Part shown: piece after piece, positions 1-10,497 of the stretch | Position numbering within the stretch: position 1 is the stretch's first letter | Layout of the letters: the number at the start of each line of letters is the position of its first letter | From: Symbiodinium natans | Taxonomy: Eukaryota; Sar; Dinophyceae; Suessiales; Symbiodiniaceae | Assembly: GCA_905221605.1 (NCBI GenBank) | Contig: CAJNDS010001957.1 | Coordinates: forward strand, 258,438-322,437 | Direction of reading: 5' to 3' | Length of the DNA stretch: 64,000 nt | Program-made: the position numbers and the translations under genes | Notes under the pieces: model-generated | Seen by the model: only the letters and a program-made list of their open reading frames with translations | Databases searched by the model: none | Told to the model about the DNA's origin: nothing

Positions 1-559
1 TTTGCGTGAGGGCTGGGCGTTGGTTGCCCTGGTGGGTGTCTTCAAACCTTTGCGGTTGTCGGCCAGCAGAGCGTTGTCGGAATTTGACCTTGCTGTTTGC
101 ATTGGGCATTTCTGCGGCTTGCGTTTGGTGCTAGGCAGGTGCGGTTGCATTCAGTTTGCATTGAACATGTGAACTGCTGAGACGACGAGCCTCAGCGACA
201 TTGATTTCGTGCTGCCAAGGTAGACTCTGATGAAGTTTCGGGCATCTCGTCGTTGTCTACAGGCGAGGGCTTTATCATTATCTCAGCACGACGTATTCTG
301 TTTCAAAGACGCGTTTTGCACGCATTTTGTTTCTGCATGTTTTTCTTTTGTTCTGTGTTTTCAGTTTGGGTTGAGGGTTACTCTTGGCGCATCTGGGTTC
401 ATGGTGGCTTCCATTTGTTTTCACGGCTTTCGGACTTTGCATTGCCTTCACTTGTTTGGGGTGGAGGTTTTGGCTTTAGCTTTTGGGAATGCAGTGGCCT
501 GGGTTAGGGTTTTTGGGGTTTCGGGGGTCAGCGATTGGGGAATCGCTGTGGGTTTGGGT

Positions 560-660
560 TTATGCCCTGCTCCGGGTTTAGGTTTTAGGGATAAGGTTAA
601 AGTTAAGGGTTGAGGGTTTAGGGTTGGGATTTTGGATAATGGTTCAGGGTTTTAGGCTTG
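560..660 (+). repeat. degenerate telomere-like tract
   Basis: Imperfect TTTAGGG and TTAGGG motifs recur (GGTTTAGG, GGGTTTAGGG, GGTTAAAG). The flanking 1-1100 region shows only short open frames in competing frames; I see no exon there that I can support. Confidence 0.5.
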
Positions 661-1115
661 GCTGGCAGTGTAGAGGTTTCGGTTCAAGCTGTTGGCTTGC
701 GACTTTGCCGCTTGCAAGCCATGCCCTTACCTTGGTGTCACTCCGTGGCATATTGGGTGGCTGCTAGCAGGACAATGGGACGCGGTGCGAAGACAGGCAC
801 CCCGTGGGATGCTGGTTGTAAGTTACAATTACAGTATGCAAGCATCTTTGGTGGTCATAGGTTTTGCTTCGTCGTCCGTTCCTGCATGTTGCTTGCCCGG
901 AGTCATATGTGGGTGCTGTACCCAAACCAGTTTTTCGTGTTTCCGTGTTGTTATCTGACTCGGCCAGCTCCGTTCTCGGACTTTGGCCTCTCAGATGTCT
1001 GACTTGAATCACGCCGCTTTCAACTCGATTTCGAGACTCAGTGGTCACCCAATTCATTCCTGATCGTTCCGTCTCTCCCAGCCCCCCGGGACCGGGCAAA
1101 GTCGCCCTTTCGCAG

Positions 1116-1170
1116 GAGCTGCTTGCGCAGGGAATGACGCCAGCGCAGGTAGATGCTCTGATTGTGTGGA
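1116..1170 (+). CDS. candidate internal exon, unknown protein
   Basis: Follows an acceptor TTTCGCAG and reads ELLAQGMTPAQVDALIVW, an amphipathic helix-turn-helix composition reminiscent of UBA-like segments. The downstream border is unclear because several GT donors are possible. The opposite strand is also open over 1038-1412 and contains a hydrophobic stretch (WLYIFPSLLLIALGTV), so the coding strand is uncertain. Confidence 0.3.
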
Positions 1171-1449
1171 CCCCAGTGTGCCTTCAGCTGTTGCACTGTG
1201 CCAAGAGCGATGAGTAGAAGGGAAGGGAATATGTAGAGCCAAGAGCTTGCGTTCGCCAATCTCAAGCCAGCCATGTATCTTGTTCTTGATCCGTCTGCGA
1301 GGTCCGACAACATCGGCAGGAAATGATGGCCGAGGTGTGCCGGCATTGGCTGCTGATGCTCTTGGCCGGACAAGAGGTTTAGACTCAAACGTAGTCGGCG
1401 AGGATCTGGCACTGTGGGGGGATTTTTGCGAAATTGTCAATAATTGTCA

Positions 1450-2400
1450 TTGCTTTTTTGGGGTTGGCGTTCTTTTTTGTTTGATCCCGGTCCGAGCTCT
1501 TGCTCCTTTTCTTCGAACCTCTGGGGTCGGCTTTTAAATCCTTGAAGTGACCACAAACCGACATTATGCACAGCATTGGAAGCAAAAACCTAGACTACAG
1601 TAGGTATCTTAGGACTCACGCGGTACATGCTGCCACTAATCGGGACCTGAGATCACCAAAGCTGGTGCCAATATGGGCGAACGCAAGGCACTCATGGGAT
1701 AAGGAGCGTTTCGTTTGTTATCCACATTCCTCGGGCGAGTGGGTATGAGAGCGGACTGCCATCTCAGGTTTGGCATCAGCAGCTTCGTTTTAGGGATGTT
1801 GACGGTGGTCATGTTAGTTTGGCCCGGGCCCCAGGGTTCACGGAGACTTGGATGAGTCTTTTGGTCTTTTGATCACTGCAATCGGCAGCTGACTGCATGG
1901 ATGCACCTCACTTTTGGGATTCCAGGCAAGTGGCTTGAGTGAAATGGTTAATGCAGTTCCGCACACTTCCTTCCTTTGATGATGCCAGTGCGAGTCAACT
2001 AGCGTGTAGATGAGATGGTTGCCGCAGCACGGCTGGTTCAGGAGTGCAAGGTGTAATTAACAAGAAGGAGTAGAAGTATGCTATCCCTGGCCTCACACAT
2101 GTGTCCGGCGCATTCCGCCGAGGCTGTGTTTCGTTTGGGCCAAGGCCGGTTCTTCGATAGTTCTTAAATCGCCAGGCAGATGTTGCTCATGCCCTGCCGG
2201 GTCACTGCTGATGCACCTTCGGGGAAATGAGAACCTTGCCGTAGTTCCCATGCTGTGCAAATTGCAATAGACGACCCAAAGGCGACGGCTAGGCCCCTAG
2301 GCACACCAAGCATTTTTTCAGGTCTAGCCGGAAGCAATGGCACGCATTGGGGTTCTCAGCAGAAGCAGTGGTAGGCCTATGTGAAGGGCTTCCACAGCTG
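1450..2400. other. no supported gene
   Basis: Only short open frames in both strands; no exon with convincing borders and no repeat structure was recognised. Confidence 0.4.
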
Positions 2401-2415
2401 TGACTCGCGATGGCC

Positions 2416-2887
2416 CTAGGTGTCTGGGGTGTACTGTGGTTTATTCGAAGGTTTCTTGCTCGGTTCTTCAATAAGCCTCAGAGTTTTGGCTGGGCTTCCG
2501 TGACTTAGTTTCCCAGATGGATCCACGTTACATACGTTACAGTGTGCACATCCAGGCTTATAGGGCGTACAAAGATTGCTGGTGGTGCATGCGTTGCTGT
2601 AACCAAGGCTGCTGACACTCTGGGCTTTCGTTTTGTACAGCATGATGATCCTGAATTTTGCTAACGCCTCAGCCTGCTGCGTTCTCTGAGGGCCCACACT
2701 TTGACGTTACACGACCCGCCTCGGCCTGGGCCTGCCCAGCGGCTGGGGCGGGGGGTGGGTCTGGGTGGTGTTGCAGGGGAGGGAGGGGTCTTGGGGTACT
2801 TACCTCACTTTATGATACCAAGACACCAACGGCCCGAGGCCTCGGCGGATTATGTGCTTCTGAATTCCAGAGTCCAGACGACAGTGT
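2416..2887 (-). CDS. two-exon 3' part of an unknown cysteine-rich protein
   Basis: Minus-strand exon 2887-2804 is open in one frame (HCRLDSGIQKHIIRRGLGPL then VSWYHKV) and ends at a consensus GTAAGT donor. Its 2-base remainder joins in phase to exon 2698-2416 after an AAAG acceptor; the second exon reads about 94 codons to a TAG stop. That part contains a cysteine cluster (NLCTPYKPGCAHCNVC) and a lysine/proline-rich tail (EEPSKKPSNKPQYTP). The intron is 105 nt and C-rich on the coding strand. The cysteine spacing could bind metal, but no family is recognised. The 5' end lies upstream of 2887 and was not found. Confidence 0.5.
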
Positions 2888-2888
2888 C

Positions 2889-3180
2889 TATGAGTGGAAT
2901 ATCCCCACCCCAATCCGCCCCACACCCACCTCACCATCACCTCACCATCACACCCCAGCACACCCCATCACACCCCCATCATCACCCTCTGTCGAAGACC
3001 CATCCCACCCAATTCCATCCCACCCCCATCCCATTCCACTGCATCCCACCCCGTCCTACCCCATCCCACCCCCCACACCCCACCCCACCCCTAAACCCAA
3101 ACACCCTAAACCTTCAAAAGCCCCAAGCTCTAAAAAAAACCCTAAATCCTAACACGCCCCCCCCCCCCCCCCCCCCCTCC
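2889..3180 (+). repeat. C-rich low-complexity tract with telomere-like motifs
   Basis: Repeats of CCCCACCCCATC type (encoding Pro/His/Ser-rich shadows) grade into CCCTAAA-like motifs near 3090-3150 and end in a run of about 20 C before CCAATCAACCACAG, a plausible splice acceptor. Confidence 0.8.
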
Positions 3181-3194
3181 CCAATCAACCACAG

Positions 3195-3461
3195 GAGGCC
3201 ATTTACTGCACCCTTTGTGGGCACATGCCTCTCCCCCACTCAATGATCCATGTTTTGTGGCTGTTCAAAGCCTGGCATCTTGAATGTCTTGAAGGTCTTG
3301 AGTGTAAAGATCGGAGATTGAAGAGTCTCAGAAAACTGTTGGAACCCAACTTCGAATTCTATCTTGGGCCTGGACTTTCAAACCCCAGCATGTGTAACAA
3401 CTCAAACGCACCAACGCCCCAGATACTCAAAATATCGAGAAGCTTTTGTGTCTTGTCCTGA
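3195..3461 (+). CDS. candidate exon with a CxxC motif
   Basis: Begins after CCACAG and is open to a TGA at 3461. The first residues EAIYCTLCGHMPLPHSMIH contain CxxC plus histidines. The true exon may be only the first 30-60 bases; the rest has weaker coding character. No family is assigned. Confidence 0.25.
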   Translation, partial: EAIYCTLCGHMPLPHSMIHVLWLFKAWHLECLEGLECKDRRLKSLRKLLEPNFEFYLGPGLSNPSMCNNSNAPTPQILKISRSFCVLS

Positions 3462-4034
3462 AATGCTCCTACATCTTGTAACAATCACTGCTTAGTACTG
3501 GGTGGCCTTACTTTGCCACGTGCCAAGGCCAAGTCCACAGCCTGTGGCCACAGGGTCATGCGCGCCCTGTGACGGAGACCCAGCACTATTGCTTCACGAC
3601 TTTGTTGTGTAGAGCCACTTTGCAGGCGTTTGTTTTGTTACGATTTCTAGGGCGCTTTGGGTTGATTTGCTGATCCAATTCAAGCAGGACAAAGCAGCAT
3701 AGGTAGGCATAGTTTCTCTTCAGCTGGCGCGATTGCCTCGCATCTTGCTTTGTTGGGCATGTCAAGTCAGAACAACGCTGTACAACCCTGTTTCGAGTCC
3801 ACGCAGATAGAGGATGTACTGTAGCCCGCTACTGATGTGACATCTTCCTGACACCAAGGGTCCACAGACTCGGATCCATTCCGTTAAGCCGGAAGCCGCT
3901 TCGTTGGCCCAGGCGTGTGGGAGCCTGATCCTGATTTTCCACATCGCGCCCCGCACCGACCTCGAGAGGGCTTGGGGGTTTCGATGGTTTGGCTTTCTTA
4001 TTTCTTTTGTCGCTCCCACCAGAGGTTTCGAGCC

Positions 4035-4151
4035 CAGCCACTTTCAGTGCCAGGTTGCGGGTGAAGCTGTTCAACCTGATGTTGCCGCTCTTCATGTTCA
4101 CCTGGAATGCCATCGGTATCCACTGGGCCAGGTGCAAACGGAAAGCTCGAG
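4035..4151 (-). CDS. candidate exon, unknown protein
   Basis: On the minus strand a TTTGTCAG acceptor opens a frame reading RAFRLHLAQWIPMAFQVNMK and continuing to LALKVAG, ending near a GC-type donor (GGCTCGAAACC). The composition is protein-like and the frame stays open for a further 60 codons in a lysine-rich stretch. No relatives are recognised. Confidence 0.4.
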
Positions 4152-4308
4152 CTGACAAAGGTGTAGCGTTTAAGCTCTTAAGGCGCTTAAGATTCATGTT
4201 TTGCGATATATGGCTAAAGAAGCCGGCTGCTTTTGGTGTGTGGCATGCCAGGCTCAACCCAGTTTCCCTGCAGCAACCCCATATTATCCCAGAGAGTCCC
4301 CATTCCCG

Positions 4309-4380
4309 GAGAGTCCCTGGAGTGCTCAACCCCAGAGTATTTCAGAGAGTCTATGGAGTGCCCAAACCCAGAATATTTCT
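4309..4380 (+). repeat. two tandem copies of a 36-bp unit
   Basis: Both copies start GAGAGTC and end in AGTATTTCA or AATATTTCT. They differ at a few positions; both share GGAGTGC(T/C)CAA followed by CCCAGA. Confidence 0.75.
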
Positions 4381-4454
4381 TGACAGAGAACCTCTGCAGA
4401 GTACAGAGGATCCCCTGAAGGGAGTGTCCAGTTTTGCAGAGAATTCAAGAACTT

Positions 4455-4770
4455 TGTGTTTGCAAACAGTCGGCGCCCACCCCCCAATCCCGCCGTTGTT
4501 TTTACAGGTTCAAGCTTGCTTTGTCGAGAACATCAGCTCATGCAGGGGGTGTTTAAAACATTGTTTGCAAATGGGGGGGGGGGTGCTCCACCCCCAACAG
4601 CCTGCTTTGGGGCTCGTTTTTAGCTCGTGCAAACCTGCTTTGTGTAGAAGATCATGCCACGTACAAATCCTTTCCAAACCCGTCATGCGAGCATTGTGCT
4701 CGCAAAGGGGGGAGGGGCGCCCCTCTCACCCTCCCCCCTTGTTTGTGCAAGGGTTTTCGTGAAGAATGCA
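4455..4770 (+). repeat. dispersed repeat, copy 1
   Basis: Shares with 33000-33260 the order TGTTTGCAAATGGG, CCTTTCCAAACC(C/T)GTCATGC, then a GGGGAGGGG...CCCCTCCCCCC palindromic purine/pyrimidine stem. Spacing between blocks is similar. Looks like a non-coding mobile or satellite family. Confidence 0.55.
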
Positions 4771-5325
4771 ACAGAAAATACAGGTTTTTTGTATGAGAAC
4801 ATACACAAGTACAAAGAAAGCAAAGGGTTTCCTATTAATGTATGGAGAGGCTGTTCTATTTAAACATAGAGAAAATAGGGGTCTTGCTAGAAAAAAGCTA
4901 GAGAAATGGGACACAACCCAAATTAATAATCATATTCCTTACTAACCATATTCAATCATAGTAATATAAATCAATCATAAGTCATATGAAATCAGATCAA
5001 TCACTGGCAAAACGGGGGACTGTGGGAGTGCACTTTCTCTGCATTTTGTCGCTGTTAAAAAATTTAAAACCCCAGCAACAACAATATTTCTAGACTCTCC
5101 AGTCCCACGGACAACCAAACTATTGAAAAAAGCAATATTTCAGGACTCTCCACTAAAACCGTACGGAAAATCCGTACGGAAATCACAAAAACCAAAAAAA
5201 CCAAAAGAACCAAAAGAACCAAAAGAACCAAAAAAAACAAAAAAAACAATATTTCAGGACTCTTCAGCAGATGGCCTAGTTTCAAAGAGTCCCTGAAAAT
5301 TTCCTGCCTGAGCCCCCCCTTCCCG

Positions 5326-5600
5326 GCTTTTCTATGCAAATTGTACTTTTTTAGGCATCGTATATAAAGAGTACTGTTTTTAATGGGTACATGAATGGGT
5401 TAGTTTCATATTCAAGTAGCATGTAAAGAGCGTTTGAGCATTGGTTCTGCCCCCAAACCCCGCATTCCCATGCCCAGTACTATAGCCTTTACTGGGTGGA
5501 TGGTATGGTTCTTAGAAACTTGTGCTTTTCAAGGCTTTTCTATGTAAACTGTACTTGTCTAAGCAAACAATATATAAATTGTATTTCATTCGTACGTAAT
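5326..5600 (+). repeat. diverged direct repeat, about 206-bp period
   Basis: GGCTTTTCTATG(C/T)AAA(T/C)TGTACTT followed by TATATAAA and a TAGTTT...CAAGTA block occurs twice with similar internal spacing. A weaker third copy may lie near 5930-6030. Confidence 0.5.
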
Positions 5601-6505
5601 TTGAATTAGTTTTCTGTAGTCAAGTACCATTTACTGAGCATTATGTCTTATTCTGTGTATATTCAATAAATCTTGTACTCACCCAATAATAATTGAATAT
5701 CCACTGACTGCTAGATTGGTAGACTCAGCATGTACTGAGTACCGCATGGTTGAGCAACATTTTGCCCAGTAGGTGTGTTGCCTAGAGTTATTTGCTTAAA
5801 CAGCTGCTTTATTTATCTAGACTTTAAAACCCCCAAATCCAAACTTCACCAGAGGTTCTCCTGAAAAGCTTGCATTTGCGTTTGTGAATTTACTTGTGCT
5901 ATGACCGTTGTGAGGCAACAGCTACTTTACTATGAGAATTGTGCATTTTAAAGCCTGTCTCTTTTCAGGTACCGCGCATCAGTAGTCTTTAACAAGTACT
6001 TCAGTAGCATTGGTTTCAGTATTATGAAACTCAAGCCGCTTCTATTTCAATTAGTGTCTAGTGCATACTTTAGTTGTACAAAAAACAGTCTTTTAAGTTG
6101 ATTTCATTTAGTCAATATTCAGCTATTTGCTAAGTGCTGCTGCAGTTAAACTCGCATAGGGCGAATGTTTTGTGTAATATACATTTACTTGTTTCATTCA
6201 TGCGTAAAAACAAAGTACTTCAGTGGACTTTCCGTATGGTATTGGATCAATACTTTCAATACTTTGCCTTGCGAAACTACAATTTATCCAATAAAACAAC
6301 ATTCTGGACCCTTCGAAAGAACAAGTTGCCAAGATAAATTAACACATACAAACTACAAAGCCAGCATTGTCCTGTCAAGATTCAAAACATAGAGTAGCCC
6401 AATGCTGGCTTATCGGAGCCTGTGAGGTGGTTGTCCCAATTGTCCCAATAGCTGTCCTTCATTTCCCGGTGCTCAAATATGCAATTTTAGGAGTCATTGT
6501 TCTGA

Positions 6506-6747
6506 CTATACCAAGAAAAGCTGAAGCAAGGGTAGGTTGTTGGGAGGGGGGACCGACACAGTTCCCACAGGACGATCGCACTTGATGGGTCGTGCCTCTG
6601 GTCCTTTGAAATTTTGACCTGCTACTTGACCAACAGCCTCATCGAAAGTGAGTTCTCCGTCTTGTCCTCCTAGTTCACGAACTAAGCCAGGTATAGACTC
6701 ACCTGGGTATCTTGCCATAGCCCAAAACACTGGGATACTCACTTGCT
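6506..6747 (-). CDS. coding segment inside the inverted-repeat element
   Basis: After a TTTTCAG acceptor at 6748 the minus strand is open for 79 codons to a TAG. It reads SIPVFWAMARYPGESIPGLV and later GELTFDEAVGQVAGQNF, ending in a proline/leucine-rich tail. Composition and local GC content are gene-like compared with the AT-rich surroundings. A second protein-like stretch (HASCPGLGHFDHMETAFQSK) lies just upstream on the same strand, so this may be the last exon of a small gene. Function unknown; it could be host or element-encoded. Confidence 0.45.
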
Positions 6748-7120
6748 CTGAAAAGCTGTTTCCATGTGATCAAAGTGACCAAGGCCTGGGCATGAAGCGT
6801 GGTAGCACTTCATACATAGCATGTTCTCACATAAATAATTAAAAGGCAATTTCATAATTAAGATGCGAGAGATCACCACCTGAAGGTTGAACGATAGTTA
6901 TCAAGTACGAGAAAGTAAAAACAGAAAAAAAGTGCACTCCCACAGTCGCGAATGATCAATTTAAAATAAATATGAAATAAACAAAATAAGTATCGTGTAA
7001 AAGAGCATCAATATAATTTAGTATATCCTACTATATTAAATCTAGTGTTGTATTATATACTCATACAAAAAATTTGTATTTGTCCTTCATAACTGTAAAC
7101 GCTTGCGCGCGCCGCCTCGG

Positions 7121-7252
7121 GGGTGGGGGTGGGGGGGGGGGGGGGGGGGGGGGGGGGGGTGGGGGGGGGTGGGGGGGGGGGGTGGGGGGGGGTGGGGGGG
7201 GGTGGGGGGGGGTGGCGGGGGGGTGGGGGGGGGGGGGGGGTGGGGGGGGGTA

Positions 7253-7284
<32 letters not shown>

Positions 7285-7463
7285 GGGTGGGGTGGGGGGG
7301 GGGGGGGGGGGGGGGGGTGTGGGGGGGGGTGGGGGGGTGGGGGGGGGGGGGGGGGTGGGGGGGGTGGGGGGGGGTGGGGGGGGGGGGGGGGGGTGGGGGG
7401 GGGTGGGGGGGGGGGGGGGGGTGTGGGGGTGGTGTGGGGGGTTGGGGGGGGGGGGGGGGGGGT

Positions 7464-7497
<34 letters not shown>

Positions 7498-8130
7498 GGG
7501 GGGGGGGGGGGTGGGGGGGGGTGCGGGGGGGGGTTTGGGAGGGGGGGGGGGGGATGATGGGGGGGGGGGGGTGGGGGGGGGGGGTGGGGGGGGGGGGGGG
7601 GGGGGTGGGGGGGCGTGGGGGGGGGGGTGGGGGAGTTTTGAGGGTGGGGGGTTGGGGGTTGGGGGGGGGGGGGGTGGGGGGGGGGGTGGGGGGGGGGGGG
7701 TCGTGGGTGGGGGGGGTGTGGGGTGGGGGTGGGGGGGGGGTGGGGTGGGTGGGGGTAGGGGGGGGGGGTGGAGGGGGGGGTGGAGGAACAAAGGGGGGGG
7801 GGGGGGGGGGGGGGTGGGGGGGGGTGGGGGGGGGAGGGGGGGGGGGGGTGGGGGGGTGGGGTGGGGTGGGTGGCGGGGGGGGGGGTGGGAGGGGGGTATG
7901 AACGGGGCACCAAACCCAAGAGATGTGGGGGGGGGAATGGGGGGGTGGGGGGGTGAGGGGTGGTGGGGGGGTGTTTGGAGGGTTGGGGTGGGGGGGTGGG
8001 GGGAGTGGAGAGGTGGGGGGGTGGGGGGGGGTGGAGAGGGGGTGGGGGTTGGGGGTGGGGGGGGGTGGGGGGGGGTGGGAGGGGGGGGGGGGGGGGGGGG
8101 GGGTGAGGGGGGCAGGGGTGGGCGGGGGGT

Positions 8131-8162
<32 letters not shown>

Positions 8163-8170
8163 GGGGGGGC
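7121..8170 (+). repeat. 1-kb G tract with interspersed T
   Basis: Nearly every base is G, broken by single T and rare A or C; the other strand would encode only Pro/His/Thr. The long open frames in this interval are artefacts of composition. The tract should form G-quadruplexes and is hard to sequence, so its exact length is doubtful. It lies just 3' of the minus-strand donor at 8183 and is therefore probably intronic. Confidence 0.95.
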
Positions 8171-8183
8171 CTTGGACACTTAC

Positions 8184-8270
8184 CGTCTCTTTTTTCTCCC
8201 GCAAACCTCTCTTGGGCCATGAATGAGTCTGACGGACGAGTTCGGAGGAAATGAGCGTGAAACATTTCAT
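8184..8270 (-). CDS. probable first exon ending at a strong donor
   Basis: Starts with ATG at 8270 and is open for exactly 29 codons (MKCFTLISSELVRQTHSWPK then RGLREKKET) to a consensus GTAAGT donor. Two other frames are also open, so the reading is not certain. The downstream intron would begin in the giant G/C tract. No partner exon was identified on the far side. Confidence 0.4.
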
Positions 8271-8393
8271 TCGGTTGAAATGGGGCAGGGGGAGTGGGGG
8301 GGGACACGCGCAACTAGACAAGAAGGGGTTCAACCAAACAAAAAAAAAACAAACACAAAACCGGGGCACCTTCACTTCTTTGCGCCATGCCTC

Positions 8394-8690
8394 CGCGCGC
8401 TGGGCGCCCTCCGCACCCTCCGCACCCTCCACCCTCCACGCCCTCCCGCGCCCTCCTCCGCGCCCGCCCTCCTCGCCGCCTCCACGTCTCCGCGCCTCCC
8501 CCGAGGCCCTCACGGTCCCCGCGCGCCCTCCGCGGCACCCTCCGCGGCGCCCTCCGCGCGCCCTCCGCGGCGCCCTCCGCCGCCCTCCCTCGCCCCTCCG
8601 CGCCCTCCGCCGCGCCCTCCGCCGCGCCCTCCTCGGCCGTGTTCCCTCCGCCGCGCCCTCCGCGCCCTCCGTCATCCGCGGTCCATGGAC
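8394..8690 (+). repeat. GC-rich minisatellite
   Basis: Irregular repeats of CGCCCTCCGCG/CGCCCTCCTC give Arg/Pro/Ala-rich shadows in all frames on both strands. No coding evidence beyond composition. Confidence 0.85.
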
Positions 8691-8821
8691 ACACTGTGCT
8701 GATGCTAAGGGCGCTCATTGCTTCTATTCTATGCGTTGCGTCTATTCTGCGGGTGTTTTTTCCTTTGTCAAGTTTTTGTTACAAGGCACGCCACGTGCAG
8801 GCATAGCCTTTAAGTGTCCAT

Positions 8822-8900
8822 CGGGGGGGGGGGGGGGGGGGGGTCGGGTTGGTGGGGGGGGGGTGGGGGGGGGGTGGGGGGGGGGGGGGGGGGGGGGGGG
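8822..8900 (+). repeat. G tract
   Basis: About 80 bases of G with a few T and one C, a smaller version of the 7.1-8.2 kb tract. Confidence 0.95.
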
Positions 8901-9220
8901 ATGGGCGTCAGAAATTTTGTTGGAGGGAAAGGAGGCCCGATCCGGGGGTCTGCTTGTTCCAGACGCTTTCGATGTGTAGGAAGCCGAGGCGAATATAGGA
9001 ATTAACAGTATAGTATTTGTCTTTGAATTATACTTTATTGATGGTAAATTCTTACTTTTATACTAGGGATAACATGGAAATAATTTAATGGTTTTTATAT
9101 TAACAAAAGGGCTAGCAAAAAAGGGCACTATCTCTCCACCCTTGTCTGTGGTGCTAGGCTTCTCAAAACTGCCACCTCAAGTTTCGCGGCTAGTCTGCCA
9201 AGAAAAAGCCAAGGCCTTCA

Positions 9221-9267
9221 TCCTAAACCCACAACCCTCAACCCTAAACCCTCAACCCCTAAAGCCT
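9221..9267 (-). repeat. telomere-like array (CCCTAAA on +)
   Basis: CCTAAACCC, CCCTAAACCCTCAACCCCTAAA motifs lie 14-60 nt upstream of the acceptor CACCACAG at 9281. Confidence 0.7.
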
Positions 9268-9281
9268 ACTGCTCACCACAG

Positions 9282-9348
9282 TGCTATGGCCAGGGTCCGC
9301 TGGTGCAGCGGTGCATGCATGAATCCTTTGCACGGACAGCGACACCAG
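9282..9348 (+). CDS. candidate exon after a telomere-like array
   Basis: Acceptor CACCACAG opens a frame CYGQGPLVQRCMHESFARTA, then a possible CCAG/GTTTCT donor. Other frames are partly open. Unknown protein. Confidence 0.3.
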
Positions 9349-9680
9349 GTTTCTGAACTTGTCCAAACCTCGCTGACGGGTTCGGCGATATGGCAACCGT
9401 TGGCAAACCCTGACGAGGTGTCATTGATGCAATCCTGGCTTTCGCAACCGTCAATATTGCAGCTTGGCAAGGTTTGGTGTATTTGGTGGCCATTGTGAAG
9501 CAAGCTTTGCTCACACAGATGCTCTAAACGACAAACGACATTTATGCCGACGCTCCAGCACTCAATGTCTTAAACCCCTGTTGCTCGGAATGGCAGCAGA
9601 GAGGCATTGACGGTGTTCATGTTCCTCAACATTGTTGGGCGACTTGCTTGCAATGTTGTGCAATGTCTTCACCTTCGCAG

Positions 9681-9790
9681 AGGCTTTGTTAATGTCATGC
9701 TGCCTGTATGTCAGCGGAATGCCAGGCTAGCCTACTTCTTCCGGATGCTTCTGCGAATGGGCCCGGGCCCACAAGATGCCAGCTCGTGCT
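9681..9790 (+). CDS. candidate exon, unknown protein
   Basis: After a CTTCGCAG acceptor one frame reads GFVNVMLPVCQRNARLAYFF and stays open. It could be an upstream exon of the RING gene that follows, but no phase-consistent join was found. Confidence 0.3.
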
Positions 9791-10007
9791 TCCAGCTGTG
9801 TCCCTGGATTCTGGCACTTGCAAAAATCTCCCAAGCGCTGCTTTGCATAAGTGCTTGTTTTCAGTGTGTCTTCCTGCTGCAGCTCCAATTGAGACCAAAC
9901 CTCGACGGTTGATATCCGACGCACTCATGGCCTCGCTGTGCAGGCGTTGTCCAGTCAAGCAAGGCAGCACCTGAAGGGTCGCTGGAAGCAAGCACCGAGA
10001 AGGCAAG

Positions 10008-10465
10008 GTTTTTGCATCCTCGCACATCCTTGTTTGCTTCGGAGTCTCGTTTGTCTGGCTAGTCAATGCTGGCGTGCATTTTGGTAAGTCGTCCGGGGTT
10101 AGGTTGTGCGCCTGCCAACTGAACTGGAAATCGTACGGACTTGTGGTCAGAATGTCCTGAGCCCGCGAGCATGCACAAACACAACCTGGACCAATTTGAT
10201 TGCAGAGCCACTAGCCCTTGATGCATGTGCGGGTAGTGCAGAGGCTTGCTACACTTTTCTTGCCTTGGCGCACAGGTCACTGCCGAAGCTGCCAAACTGG
10301 CGGACTCGCCTCAGTGTCCAATCTGCCTGGAGGACCTTAAGGTCTCTAATTGCATGTGCCATTCTTGACCATGTGAGCAACACCCAGACATGGAGGCAGG
10401 ATTGCATAGCTGTCAGATGTCTTCCAACGCTCAACGTGCACATGATTGCATGCCCTCATGTTGCT

Positions 10466-10497
<32 letters not shown>

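Larger units (their letters stand above)
5018..6947. mobile_element. AT-rich element with 19-bp terminal inverted repeats
   Basis: The left end GACTGTGGGAGTGCACTTT at 5018-5036 is perfectly complemented by AAAGTGCACTCCCACAGTC at 6929-6947, giving a 1,930-bp unit. The interior is AT-rich, unlike the flanks beyond the local AT-rich patch (about 4.8-7.1 kb), and includes diverged direct repeats (GGCTTTTCTATG at 5326 and 5532, 206 bp apart). No target-site duplication is evident. The only good coding frame inside is the minus-strand segment at 6506-6747, which does not resemble a transposase that I recognise. A non-autonomous DNA transposon is the simplest reading. Confidence 0.6.

Noticed and set aside
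4023-4040. A tRNA T-arm-like GGTTTCGAGCCC
   Set aside because: No matching acceptor stem, D-arm or anticodon arm nearby.
4860-7090. Plastid minicircle or mitochondrial insertion suggested by AT-richness
   Set aside because: No recognisable organellar coding sequence or rRNA fragment; inverted termini point to a nuclear element.
7053-8675. A 540-codon minus-strand frame and several 370-400 codon frames
   Set aside because: They exist only because poly-C/poly-G has no stop codons. Only the 8184-8270 part has mixed composition.
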